Positions 1-7,089 of a stretch of 64,000 nucleotides of DNA are shown here, in pieces. The notes beneath the pieces were generated by a model. It did not search any database. It saw nothing but the letters and a program-made list of their open reading frames with translations, and was not told the DNA's origin. Source of the stretch: JAGTJU01 sp038257535 (GTDB lineage: Bacteria; Myxococcota_A; Polyangia; Fen-1088); contig JBBSJE010000005.1 of NCBI GenBank assembly GCA_038257535.1, positions 9,443-73,442 on the forward strand, given 5' to 3'. Made by a program: the position numbers and the translations under genes. The stretch's first letter is position 1; each line of letters begins with the position of its first letter.

Positions 1-1150
1 CGAGGCCCAGTCCGCCATTGGCGTTGGGTCGCCGTTGTACAAAGATGTCAAAGATTGTGGGCATCAACGCGGGGTCAATGCCCGTGCCATTGTCGCGAAC
101 CGTAACAGAGGCCTCGCCTGCGCTGTGGGAGGAGGAAAGTGAGATTTGGCCCCCCGGATTGGTGTACCGAGCGGCGTTGTGAAGCAGGTTGGAGACGATT
201 TGAATCATCCGGACCGGATCCGCCATCAACGTCAATGGCTCAGGCGCCAGGTCGACCTTCAAAATGTGCCCCCGCTCGTCCAAGGCGGGCTTTGCTGTGA
301 CGATGGCTTGTTCGATGATGGCGTTCAGTGAGATTGGCTCGGTCTCGATTTGGATCTTGCCGCAGTTGATGCGTGAGATGTCGAGCAAATCATCGACCAA
401 ACGACGCAAATGCCGCACTTGCCGATCAACGGTGGCGAACGCGCGGGCTTCGGTCCCATCTGCATTCACATTCGCTAGCAGCGGCCCCTGGATGAGTCTT
501 AAGCCGGTCACGATGGGGGCCAAAGGGTTGCGCAGTTCGTGGCCTAACATGGCCAAGAATTCATCTTTTCGTTGGTCGGCTTGTGCCAGCTCCTCAAGCC
601 GCTTCCGCATCGCTGCCTCGTCCCAGCGCCGCTTTTCCTCCTCAAGCACGCGTTCGTGTTCACGCCGCTGATGTTCGCGCAACTGTTCAGCCTGCAAACG
701 CAACTCTTCCGCGCGCCGACGCAGCTCTATGAAGACGGACACCTTGGCGCGCAACACCTCTGAGGTGATCGGCTTGAACAAAAAATCCACCGCGCCCATC
801 TTGTACGCCTCGAGCACTTGCGTGTCGTCGCGGGAATAGGCGGTGGCAAAAATGATGGGCGTGTGTTGCGTGCGTGATCGGGCGCGGATGATCTTGGCGG
901 TCTCAAAACCGTCGAGGTCGGGCATTTTCACATCAAGCACCACCACGGCAAATTCTCGTTCGAGCAGGCAGCGCAAGGCTTGCTGACCGGAACTGGCGCG
1001 CACCACATCAGCCGCGATCCCGTCCAGGGACGCCTCGAAAGCAGACAGGTTGTGGGGGTTGTCGTCAACGATAAGAATCGCCGACCGCGTGACATCTACC
1101 AACGGGGCCTCGGTGCGTTCAGGGGGATAAGAAGACTCGATCCAAGTCAA
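1..1150 (-). CDS. Response-regulator/histidine-kinase hybrid, 3' end outside the window
   Basis: Reading leftwards, the protein starts with a receiver domain (ILIVDDNPHN, phospho-acceptor aspartate in VVLDVKMPD, lysine in FLFKPI). A Glu/Arg-rich coiled coil follows, then a HisKA box (DEFLAMLGHELRNP, histidine codon at 539-541) and an ATPase domain with the G1-like VRDNGTGIDP and the start of the GGLGL loop, where the window ends. This is the layout of soluble hybrid sensor kinases that sense through their receiver domain. I see no membrane segment. The start is uncertain: the frame is open upstream to about 1300, and TTG at 1150 is only a guess because the convincing sequence begins just before ILIVDD. 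It is divergent from the CobW gene. Confidence 0.85.
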   Translation of the reverse strand, partial: MTWIESSYPPERTEAPLVDVTRSAILIVDDNPHNLSAFEASLDGIAADVVRASSGQQALRCLLEREFAVVVLDVKMPDLDGFETAKIIRARSRTQHTPIIFATAYSRDDTQVLEAYKMGAVDFLFKPITSEVLRAKVSVFIELRRRAEELRLQAEQLREHQRREHERVLEEEKRRWDEAAMRKRLEELAQADQRKDEFLAMLGHELRNPLAPIVTGLRLIQGPLLANVNADGTEARAFATVDRQVRHLRRLVDDLLDISRINCGKIQIETEPISLNAIIEQAIVTAKPALDERGHILKVDLAPEPLTLMADPVRMIQIVSNLLHNAARYTNPGGQISLSSSHSAGEASVTVRDNGTGIDPALMPTIFDIFVQRRPNANGGLGL

Positions 1151-1306
1151 AGCAATGTTCAGGCCACTGCTAAAGCCTTGATTCCAAGGTGCATTCTCTC
1201 TGCGCGTTACGATACGGAAACCGTGTTCCACAAACGTTACAGGCACGGGCGCGGTTGGGAAAGCGGCGGTTGACGTTGCCCCCCGCGGCCGTAGGCTCAC
1301 GGCAAA

Positions 1307-2248
1307 ATGAGTGTCCCCGTTTCGCAAACGCCCCTTGTTTTGTTGGTTGGGTTTTTGGGAGCGGGCAAAACCACTCTGCTGCGCCGGCTGATCGGGGAGG
1401 CGCGGGCGCAGTGGCTGACGCCGCATGTGATCCTCAATGACTATGCCAACGCGCAGGTCGATGCAGACGATTTGCGCGCCGAACTTGCCTCGGTGATCCC
1501 GATAACCGGAAGCTGCGTGTGCTGCAGCTCGCAATATGAATTGTTGGCGGCCTTGGCCCAACACAAGCACCAGGCGCGCGATGTGTTCATCGTTGAAACC
1601 AACGGCACCACCGATGCGGCCAGTTTGCTAGCCATGCTGGCAGCCTCTGTACGGCTTGAGGGGTTCTCAGCGCCGGTGCACTTTTCGGTGGTGGATGCCA
1701 AGCGCTGGGGGCGGCGCTGGGGCGGCAATCAGCTTGAAACGCATCAGCTGCGGACCGCCAGCCACGTTTACTTCTCGCGCACCGATCAGGTGTCGAAGTC
1801 TCGCCTGCAAGCGGTGCGGGCGTCGGTTGCGAATGTGAACCCGGCGGCCGAAGAGGTGCTGCCAGATGCCTTCTTGAAACAGATGGTGCAGGTGGCCACA
1901 GGCGCGTTGGCTGCCGCCGCGGCACTCGGTGAGGTCCCGACGCCTGCGGAGCATCACACCCATCACTTTGCGGCTTTGTCTTTGCCCATTGAAGGCCCCG
2001 TTCCGAAGGCGGCATTCCTAGCGTTTCTAAACGCTCTTCCGCGGCAGGTGGTGCGGGCCAAAGGGGTGATTGAATTGGTGGAAGCGCCCGGCGAACGTCG
2101 GATGTTTCAAAAGGTGGAAGACGAGGCCGAACTGTCGCCGAATCCGCTGAAACAGACCGGCGCGCCTGCCGTTTTGGTGTTGGTGGGGCCCCGATTGGAC
2201 GAGGGAGCGCTTCGCGCTCAACTGCGGGGTTTGACGCGCTCACCGTAG
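1307..2248 (+). CDS. CobW/COG0523-family G3E GTPase, probable metallochaperone
   Basis: The 313-residue protein has a Walker A loop near residue 16 (GFLGAGKTT) and a cysteine motif (SCVCC, near residue 69, a variant of the family's GCxCC) that binds zinc or a related metal. An ExNGTTD switch and a histidine cluster (HHTHH, near residue 218) precede a CobW_C-type domain. Family members use GTP to deliver Zn or Co to client proteins, or act in metal homeostasis. The neighbours downstream are an SmtB-type repressor and a histidine-rich protein, which favours a metal-handling role. The usual GCxCC glycine is a serine here. The exact metal cannot be read from the sequence. Confidence 0.88.
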   Translation: MSVPVSQTPLVLLVGFLGAGKTTLLRRLIGEARAQWLTPHVILNDYANAQVDADDLRAELASVIPITGSCVCCSSQYELLAALAQHKHQARDVFIVETNGTTDAASLLAMLAASVRLEGFSAPVHFSVVDAKRWGRRWGGNQLETHQLRTASHVYFSRTDQVSKSRLQAVRASVANVNPAAEEVLPDAFLKQMVQVATGALAAAAALGEVPTPAEHHTHHFAALSLPIEGPVPKAAFLAFLNALPRQVVRAKGVIELVEAPGERRMFQKVEDEAELSPNPLKQTGAPAVLVLVGPRLDEGALRAQLRGLTRSP

Positions 2249-2299
2249 ACGCTACCGCCCAACCCGCTTTCACGCTTGCGCTTCTGTGGGAACAGATTA

Positions 2300-2326
2300 C
2301 ATTTGAACAAATATTCAAATGTTCAA
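2300..2326. promoter_or_regulatory. SmtB/ArsR-type operator overlapping the repressor start codon
   Basis: Two overlapping inverted repeats are visible. CATTTGAA (2300-2307) pairs perfectly with TTCAAATG (2314-2321), and TTGAACA (2303-2309) pairs with TGTTCAA (2320-2326). AT-rich TGAACA-type repeats are typical SmtB operators. The ATG of the repressor (2319-2321) lies inside the site, so bound repressor would block initiation of its own gene and the His-rich gene. Confidence 0.7.
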
Positions 2327-2708
2327 TCCTGTTCCGCCCACTGATGGACCCCGACTCCTAGATCACCGCCATGGCGGTTTCGCGTACCCGCCTATCAACG
2401 ACGCCGCGGTTGAGCGAGCGGCTGGGTTGCTACGCGCCGCGGGTGAGCCGGGGCGGTTTCGGCTTCTGGTCCGATTGTTGGAGGGCGAGATGTGCGTGAC
2501 AGAGCTGGCCGAAGAAAGCGGCGACGAGATCTCGTTGGTGTCGCAGCGACTGCGAACCTTACGGGCCGAAAAGCTGGTCACACGTCGACGCGAGGGCAAG
2601 CACATTTATTACGGATTGAGTGATTCCCACGTGGCCGCCTTGGTGAAAACCACTTTGGCGCATGCCCAAGAAGACAACACCCACTTGCAACACGAAAGCG
2701 AGAGCTAA
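2319..2708 (+). CDS. SmtB/ArsR-family metal-responsive repressor
   Basis: The 129-residue winged-helix protein has the family core: a helix-turn-helix around residues 60-95 (ELAEESGDEISLVSQRLRTL) and a wing (RREGKHIYY). The last helix carries an Asp/His pattern (DSHVAALVKTTLAHAQED) matching the alpha-5 zinc site of SmtB/CzrA repressors. Such proteins release DNA on binding Zn, Co or Cd. The start is taken at the ATG inside the palindromic operator. No good ribosome-binding site precedes it, but the frame offers no better start before the conserved core. It is followed after 3 bases by the His-rich gene, so the two are surely co-transcribed. Confidence 0.88.
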   Translation: MFNPVPPTDGPRLLDHRHGGFAYPPINDAAVERAAGLLRAAGEPGRFRLLVRLLEGEMCVTELAEESGDEISLVSQRLRTLRAEKLVTRRREGKHIYYGLSDSHVAALVKTTLAHAQEDNTHLQHESES

Positions 2709-2711
2709 ACC

Positions 2712-3050
2712 ATGAGCTGCAACCAACACGACGGTCACGCACACGTTCACGGGGCCGGCTGTGGCCATAAGGCCGTCACTCACGACGGTCACACCGATTA
2801 CCTTCACGACGGACACCTGCATCACATGCACGGCGACCATTGCGATGACCACGCCATCGCTGTTTCTGCGTCCAACCCGGCCGACTGTACGCCGGGGCAC
2901 GGGTGCGGCAGCCACGACAGTGGCCACCAACACGGCACCGGCTGTGGCCATGAGGTCGTGCCCCATGGCGATCACCTGGATTATCTAGTGAACGGGCACC
3001 TGCATCACATGCACGGCGACCACTGTGACGATCACGGGCCTTTGGCCTAA
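2712..3050 (+). CDS. Small histidine-rich metal-binding protein with internal duplication
   Basis: The 112-residue protein is about one quarter histidine and contains two copies (near residues 13-48 and 75-109) of a unit with GCGH, an HTDYL or HLDYL motif and the shared core GHLHHMHGDHCDDH. There is no signal peptide, so it is probably a cytoplasmic metal buffer or chaperone for Zn, Co or Ni. It starts 3 bases after the SmtB-type gene and should be derepressed with it. I do not know an experimentally characterised homologue. The duplication and the conserved Tyr-Leu between His clusters suggest a folded site rather than a simple His tail. Confidence 0.8.
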   Translation: MSCNQHDGHAHVHGAGCGHKAVTHDGHTDYLHDGHLHHMHGDHCDDHAIAVSASNPADCTPGHGCGSHDSGHQHGTGCGHEVVPHGDHLDYLVNGHLHHMHGDHCDDHGPLA

Positions 3051-3071
3051 CGCACGCGAACGCCGTGAGCC

Positions 3072-4094
3072 TTAGCCGCGCGCCTTGGCAATGGCGGCGC
3101 GTGCGGCTTCGGGGTTTTGCTTACACTCAAGTAGCGCGTTCAACATCAGCGGCACCACAATGGTGGCGTCCGATTCGATAACGAACATAGGGGTTTCTTC
3201 GGTGAGTTTGTCCCAGGTGATCTTCTCGTTGGGCGTGGCGCCCGAGTAGGAACCATAGGACGTGGTGGAGTCGGAGATCTGGCAGAAGTACGCCCAGGGT
3301 TTGACTGATTGTTCGAGGTCGTACTTGATCGAGGGCACCACGCAAATCGGGAAGTCGCCCGCGATCCCGCCTCCAATTTGAAAGAAGCCCACACCGGCGC
3401 CCGACGACAGCTCTTTGTACTGGTCGTAAAACGCGCCCATGTACTCGATGCCCGATTTGGCCACGCCGGCGCTGCATTCGCCCAATTTCACATGCGAGGC
3501 GAAGATGTTGCCGAAGGTGGAGTCTTCGTATCCGGGCACCACAATGGGCAAGTTCGCGCGTGCGGCAGCAAGTAGCCAGCATTCCTCAGGGTTGCCTTCG
3601 TGCTGTTCGGCACCCACAAGCTGCACCATTTCGTAGAAGTACTCGTGCCAGAAGCGACGCTTGTTTGATTCCGTGGCCTGCTTCCACATAGGCACGATGA
3701 ACTTTTCAACCGCGCGGAACGCCTCATCTTCGGGGATGCTGGTGTCGGTGACCCGGCGCATGCGGTCATTGAGAATCTTCGTATCGTCTTGCTTCGTAAA
3801 GTAACGGTATTCTGGAAAGTCTTTGTAGCTGTGATGGGCAACCAGGCGGAACAAGGATTCTTCCAAGTTGGCGCCGGTGACCGACAAGCCGTGAATCAGG
3901 CCCGCCCGAATGGCAGGGGCCAAGGTGATGCCAAGCTGCGCTGATGACATGGCGCCCGCCACCGACCAAAACATTTTTCCGCCGCGCTCCATATGGTCCC
4001 AGTACGCCAACAGGGCGTCCCGCGTCGCGCGCGCGTTAAAGTTCTTGTAGTTTTTCAGCACAAAGTCGAGGAGGGGCAGGCCGGAGGTCGTCAT
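3072..4094 (-). CDS. Deoxyhypusine-synthase-family protein (possible polyamine enzyme)
   Basis: The 340-residue protein matches the NAD-dependent deoxyhypusine/homospermidine synthase family over its whole length. It has LSVTGANLEESLF near the N-terminus, SWGK-like ITWDKL near the C-terminus and a GGG loop (FFQIGGGIAGDFPI). In eukaryotic enzymes the GGG loop is followed by the catalytic lysine (GGGVPK). Here GGGIAGDFP has none, and the next lysine is about 12 residues downstream. Bacteria have no eIF5A, so bacterial members may make homospermidine or act on other polyamine chemistry. The exact reaction is open. The start ATG at 4094 gives the usual N-terminus. It lies downstream of a decayed gene on the same strand. 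Confidence 0.85.
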   Translation of the reverse strand: MTTSGLPLLDFVLKNYKNFNARATRDALLAYWDHMERGGKMFWSVAGAMSSAQLGITLAPAIRAGLIHGLSVTGANLEESLFRLVAHHSYKDFPEYRYFTKQDDTKILNDRMRRVTDTSIPEDEAFRAVEKFIVPMWKQATESNKRRFWHEYFYEMVQLVGAEQHEGNPEECWLLAAARANLPIVVPGYEDSTFGNIFASHVKLGECSAGVAKSGIEYMGAFYDQYKELSSGAGVGFFQIGGGIAGDFPICVVPSIKYDLEQSVKPWAYFCQISDSTTSYGSYSGATPNEKITWDKLTEETPMFVIESDATIVVPLMLNALLECKQNPEAARAAIAKARG

Positions 4095-4104
4095 GGGGCG
4101 CGTT

Positions 4105-4345
4105 TTACCAGGCGCGGGGGCGAAGCGGGAGGGGCAAGTGCATCTCGGGCAATTTCACTGCCAAGACCTTCCCGGGAGCTTCATTTATGATTTTGGGATT
4201 CGCTTTGAGATTGTGGTTGGCTTCGTCTTTATCTCGAACAGCGATGAGTGCCTATTCCCCGTTGGGGTGAACCGCTACGCCCGTAAACTCACCGGCGGTG
4301 GAATTGGCCGGAAGGTTGGCGGTGGGTAGAGTGAGCGTGGCTTGC
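4105..4345 (-). pseudogene. 3' remnant of a gene, probably a beta-propeller-like protein, with an internal stop
   Basis: Read on the minus strand, this stretch gives protein-like sequence (ATLTLPTANLPAN, then EFTGVAVHPNGE, then ALIAVRDKDEANHN and APGKVLAVKLPE). It ends at TAA (4105-4107). An in-frame TAG at 4252-4254 interrupts it after HPNGE, where a single C-to-T change from CAG would explain the stop. No start or signal peptide is recognisable upstream. Phrases such as GVAVHPNGE are typical of YVTN-type beta-propeller repeats. I read it as a truncated relic 11 bases upstream of the deoxyhypusine-synthase-like gene. Confidence 0.5.
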
Positions 4346-4671
4346 GCTGTTCGCGTTGAAAGAAACAAACGCGCGAACAATCCCCAACAACACGGGCGCG
4401 AATGCGCAGTTACACTGCCGCTTCAGCTCGGTGACGACTCGGCTTCAGCGAACGAAAGCATTTGCCCAGGGGCAACACAGTTTGCGCCGAGAATGGCAAG
4501 ATCATAACGAGCTGGGGTAGGCATAGGGCGAGGCGAGCATGACGCTTATGCAAGCAGATTGCAAAGGATGAGCGTTTGCGCCTTCAGGCCTACTTGCGAC
4601 TTCGTTTGAGCCTATGGGTGAGCCAGGCTTTATCTAAGGGCGATGCTAGCAACACGTACCCATACTTGGAT
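4346..4671. other. Intergenic stretch, no gene seen
   Basis: I find no convincing reading frame, RNA gene or strong hairpin here. It presumably carries the promoter of the small gene at 4686 and perhaps more of the decayed gene to its left. Confidence 0.4.
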
Positions 4672-4685
4672 CAGGAGGTAAGCCA

Positions 4686-4910
4686 ATGGGGAAGTTTTGG
4701 GCAAATAACAAGATTGTTCAGTCCTGGGATAGGGCTGTTATAGCCGTGGGTGGCTTAGGGGTGGGGGCCTTCATGGCGTTCTCAGTGATCTGGGGCGACC
4801 CCACAGCGCCAACCATTGACATGGAAGCTTTGAATGAGGCTGAACTGCAAATGCAGTGCGTGCCGGATCAGGAGCGTTCGGACTTGGTTTCCTCGCCCGA
4901 GCATTGCTGA
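4686..4910 (+). CDS. Small single-pass membrane protein, unknown function
   Basis: A 74-residue frame begins at an ATG preceded by a strong ribosome-binding site (AGGAGGT, 4674-4680) at good spacing. The protein has one predicted membrane segment (residues about 18-39, AVIAVGGLGVGAFMAFSVIW) after a short basic N-terminus. The acidic, Cys-containing tail (MQCVPDQE, PEHC) would face the periplasm. I do not recognise a family. The ribosome-binding site and membrane helix argue it is real. Its neighbours (a decayed gene and a glycosidase) give no hint of function. Confidence 0.55.
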   Translation: MGKFWANNKIVQSWDRAVIAVGGLGVGAFMAFSVIWGDPTAPTIDMEALNEAELQMQCVPDQERSDLVSSPEHC

Positions 4911-5003
4911 AACATCCAATGTGAGGCTTCGCACCCTCGACGCATCTAGATGAAAAATGCTAGGTGCGCCTTGGGTTAGCTTTGTGGCAATGTCGTGCGC
5001 AAG

Positions 5004-6434
5004 ATGTCGACGCGCCTCAAAGAAGCCGGAATTTTGCTTGCAGGCCTGTTGCTTGCCGTCAACGCGGCTGCAGCCGAACATCCGTTAAGGGTGTCCAAAG
5101 ACGGCCGACGCCTGGTGCAAGCAAACGGCAAGCCGTTTTTGTATTTGGCCGACACTGCCTGGGAGCTGTTCCATCGGCTGAATCGGGAGCAGGCGGAGCT
5201 ATACCTTAGGAACCGCGCTGACAAAGAGTTTACCGTCATTCAGGCGGTTTTGTTAGCAGAACTCGAAGGGATTCGGGAGCCAAACGCCTATGGTGATGTG
5301 CCGCTGATCGATGGCGATCCTGGAAAACCCAACCCGAAGTATTTTGAGCATGTTGATTGGGTTGTCGCGAAAGCGGAAAGCCTTGGTTTAACGATTGGCA
5401 TGTTGCCAACGTGGGGCGACAAATGGCATGGCCGTCACAACCAGCCGGGGCCCAGTGTTTTCAAAGACGATCGGTCCGCGTACGAGTACGGGCGTTATGT
5501 GGGCAATCGCTACAAGAGCCGCGACGTGATTTTCATCTTGGGTGGCGATCGCAATGTGGACTCGAAACAGGACCTGTCGTTTACGCGCGCCTTTGCCAAA
5601 GGCCTCAAGGAGGCGGCGCCGAAGATCTTGATTTCCTATCATCCCCGGGGCCCCGGGCGTTCGTCGGACGCGCTTCACAAAGAGGCTTGGCTCGACTTCA
5701 ACATGGTGCAGTCGTCGCACACCGGTCGCGATTACGATAGCGCCATTCACATCGAACACGATCGGAAGCTCAAGCCCACCAAGCCCACCTTGGACGCCGA
5801 ACCACGCTACGAGGACATCGTGGTGGATTTTTATTACGCCAGCGCCAACAGCGCCGTGCGCTTCGATGACACAGACGTTCGTTTGGCGGCCTATGCCTCG
5901 CTGCTTGCGGGTGCGGCAGGGCACACCTATGGCAACGGGAACATTTGGCAGATGTGGTCCCCACCGCACAAACCCGTGTTGGGGGCTCATGCGCCCTGGT
6001 TTGAGGCCATTGATCATCCAGGGGCCTTTCAGATGCGTCACGTGCGTCGGCTGTTCGATTCGCGCGCTTGGGAAAAGCTGCAGCCGCAAGACGGGTTGCA
6101 AGACGGATTGATCGTTAGCCCCAATCCAGGAGCTTCCGGCTTGCGCGCGCGCGCCGCATTGGCCAGCGACAACAGCTTTGCGTTTGTTTACCTGCCCCGA
6201 GGGGAACCTGTGGCCGTTGACTTGGGCCGCTTGGGGCCCGGCCGGCTGACCGCTTGGTGGTTCAACCCCAGGTATGGCCACGCTCACGAGATCTATCGTG
6301 GTGATGCAGCGGCGTTTCAAGCCTTTACGCCACCCTCATCGGGGCGCGGACAAGATTGGGTTTTGGTGCTTGACCAGGGGGACGCAAAAAAGCCGGCTCC
6401 AGGATCTAGCGGCGCGCCCCCGCAGGGAAAATAG
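5004..6434 (+). CDS. Secreted GH140-like (DUF4038) glycoside hydrolase
   Basis: A signal peptide (LLAGLLLAVNAAAAE, residues about 10-24) precedes a DUF4038/apiosidase-like TIM-barrel. Recognisable features are the N-terminal strand phrase RLVQANGKPFLYLADTAWELFHRL, FILGGDRNVDS near residue 175 (family-typical GGD), and a C-terminal beta-sandwich with WWFNPRYG of the type called putative collagen-binding. Family GH140 enzymes cleave apiose from plant pectin side chains, but many DUF4038 proteins have unknown substrates. The start is either GTG at 4995 or ATG at 5004. Neither has a clear ribosome-binding site, and ATG gives a more normal signal peptide. It is a single gene rather than part of a polysaccharide-utilisation cluster. 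Confidence 0.78.
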   Translation: MSTRLKEAGILLAGLLLAVNAAAAEHPLRVSKDGRRLVQANGKPFLYLADTAWELFHRLNREQAELYLRNRADKEFTVIQAVLLAELEGIREPNAYGDVPLIDGDPGKPNPKYFEHVDWVVAKAESLGLTIGMLPTWGDKWHGRHNQPGPSVFKDDRSAYEYGRYVGNRYKSRDVIFILGGDRNVDSKQDLSFTRAFAKGLKEAAPKILISYHPRGPGRSSDALHKEAWLDFNMVQSSHTGRDYDSAIHIEHDRKLKPTKPTLDAEPRYEDIVVDFYYASANSAVRFDDTDVRLAAYASLLAGAAGHTYGNGNIWQMWSPPHKPVLGAHAPWFEAIDHPGAFQMRHVRRLFDSRAWEKLQPQDGLQDGLIVSPNPGASGLRARAALASDNSFAFVYLPRGEPVAVDLGRLGPGRLTAWWFNPRYGHAHEIYRGDAAAFQAFTPPSSGRGQDWVLVLDQGDAKKPAPGSSGAPPQGK

Positions 6435-6478
6435 GCGTAAGGGTTGCTTGCGCGGCCAACGTTAGGAATGCTGCGCCT

Positions 6479-6774
6479 GTGTCACTGTTATCGAAATTCG
6501 TAGCTTTGAGCTTGCTGGCCCTGTCGGGGTTTGCTTTAGGGTGTGATGACACGGGAGACGAAACACAGAAGGCCGACGCATCTGCCCGCAACCGCGGTTG
6601 ATTATCACAGCGGACCCGGCATTGAGCACGAAGGTGGCCGCCGCCGCGTGGGGCGCCACGTTCACCGCCAATTGTTTGGATGCGCCTGCTTTGCGAACGC
6701 TTGAGGGCTTCGCGCGCGACCGCTACAACCGTGCCCCGCAAGACGTGTGCTCCAGCGGTAGGGTGGCGCCGTAA
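6479..6774 (+). pseudogene. Frameshifted small lipoprotein gene
   Basis: A GTG at 6479 opens a lipoprotein-like signal peptide (LLSKFVALSLLALSGFALGC) followed by DDTGDETQKADAS, and the frame closes at TGA (6599-6601). From about 6590 a neighbouring frame gives protein-like sequence (LIITADPALSTKVAAAAWGA, then CLDAPALRTLEGFARDRY, then APQDVCSSG), ending at TAA 6772. A further protein-like piece (AVIAPARQQVCVW) follows in another frame. The simplest reading is a lipoprotein gene of roughly 100 residues or more, broken by one or more indels. No family is recognised. It lies just after the GH140-like gene. Confidence 0.45.
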
Positions 6775-6896
6775 TCGCGCCTGCGCGGCAGCAGGTCTGC
6801 GTTTGGATATAGCCAATCTGCCTCCTCGGGGGCGGCGCCTGGTTTCGCTCCAAAGGTGCCAATCGAGTATTCTAGGCCTTAAACGCGGGCGTTTTT

Positions 6897-6962
6897 CGCC
6901 AAAAACTCGCCAAAGACTCGCCAAAAACTCGCCAAAGACTCGCCAAAAACTCGCCAAAGACT
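6897..6962. repeat. 66-bp tandem repeat, six 11-bp units in alternating variants
   Basis: The unit CGCCAAARACT occurs six times without interruption, alternating A and G at the R position, so it is also three perfect 22-bp units. It lies in a non-coding stretch between the decayed lipoprotein and the gene at 7090. The 11-bp period is close to one helical turn. Confidence 0.95.
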
Positions 6963-7089
6963 AAAAAGTCGTGGTGGCTGCGGAATTTTTCCCACCCGTC
7001 GGCAGACAACAGGCGTACACTGTCCCGAATTACTTGCGATCTGTCTGTAGGTGTCTGCGATGACGCCACAAGACCGAAGGGGAGTGGCC

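Noticed and set aside
6897..6962. CRISPR array
   Set aside because: Units are 11 bp with no spacers; it is a plain tandem repeat.
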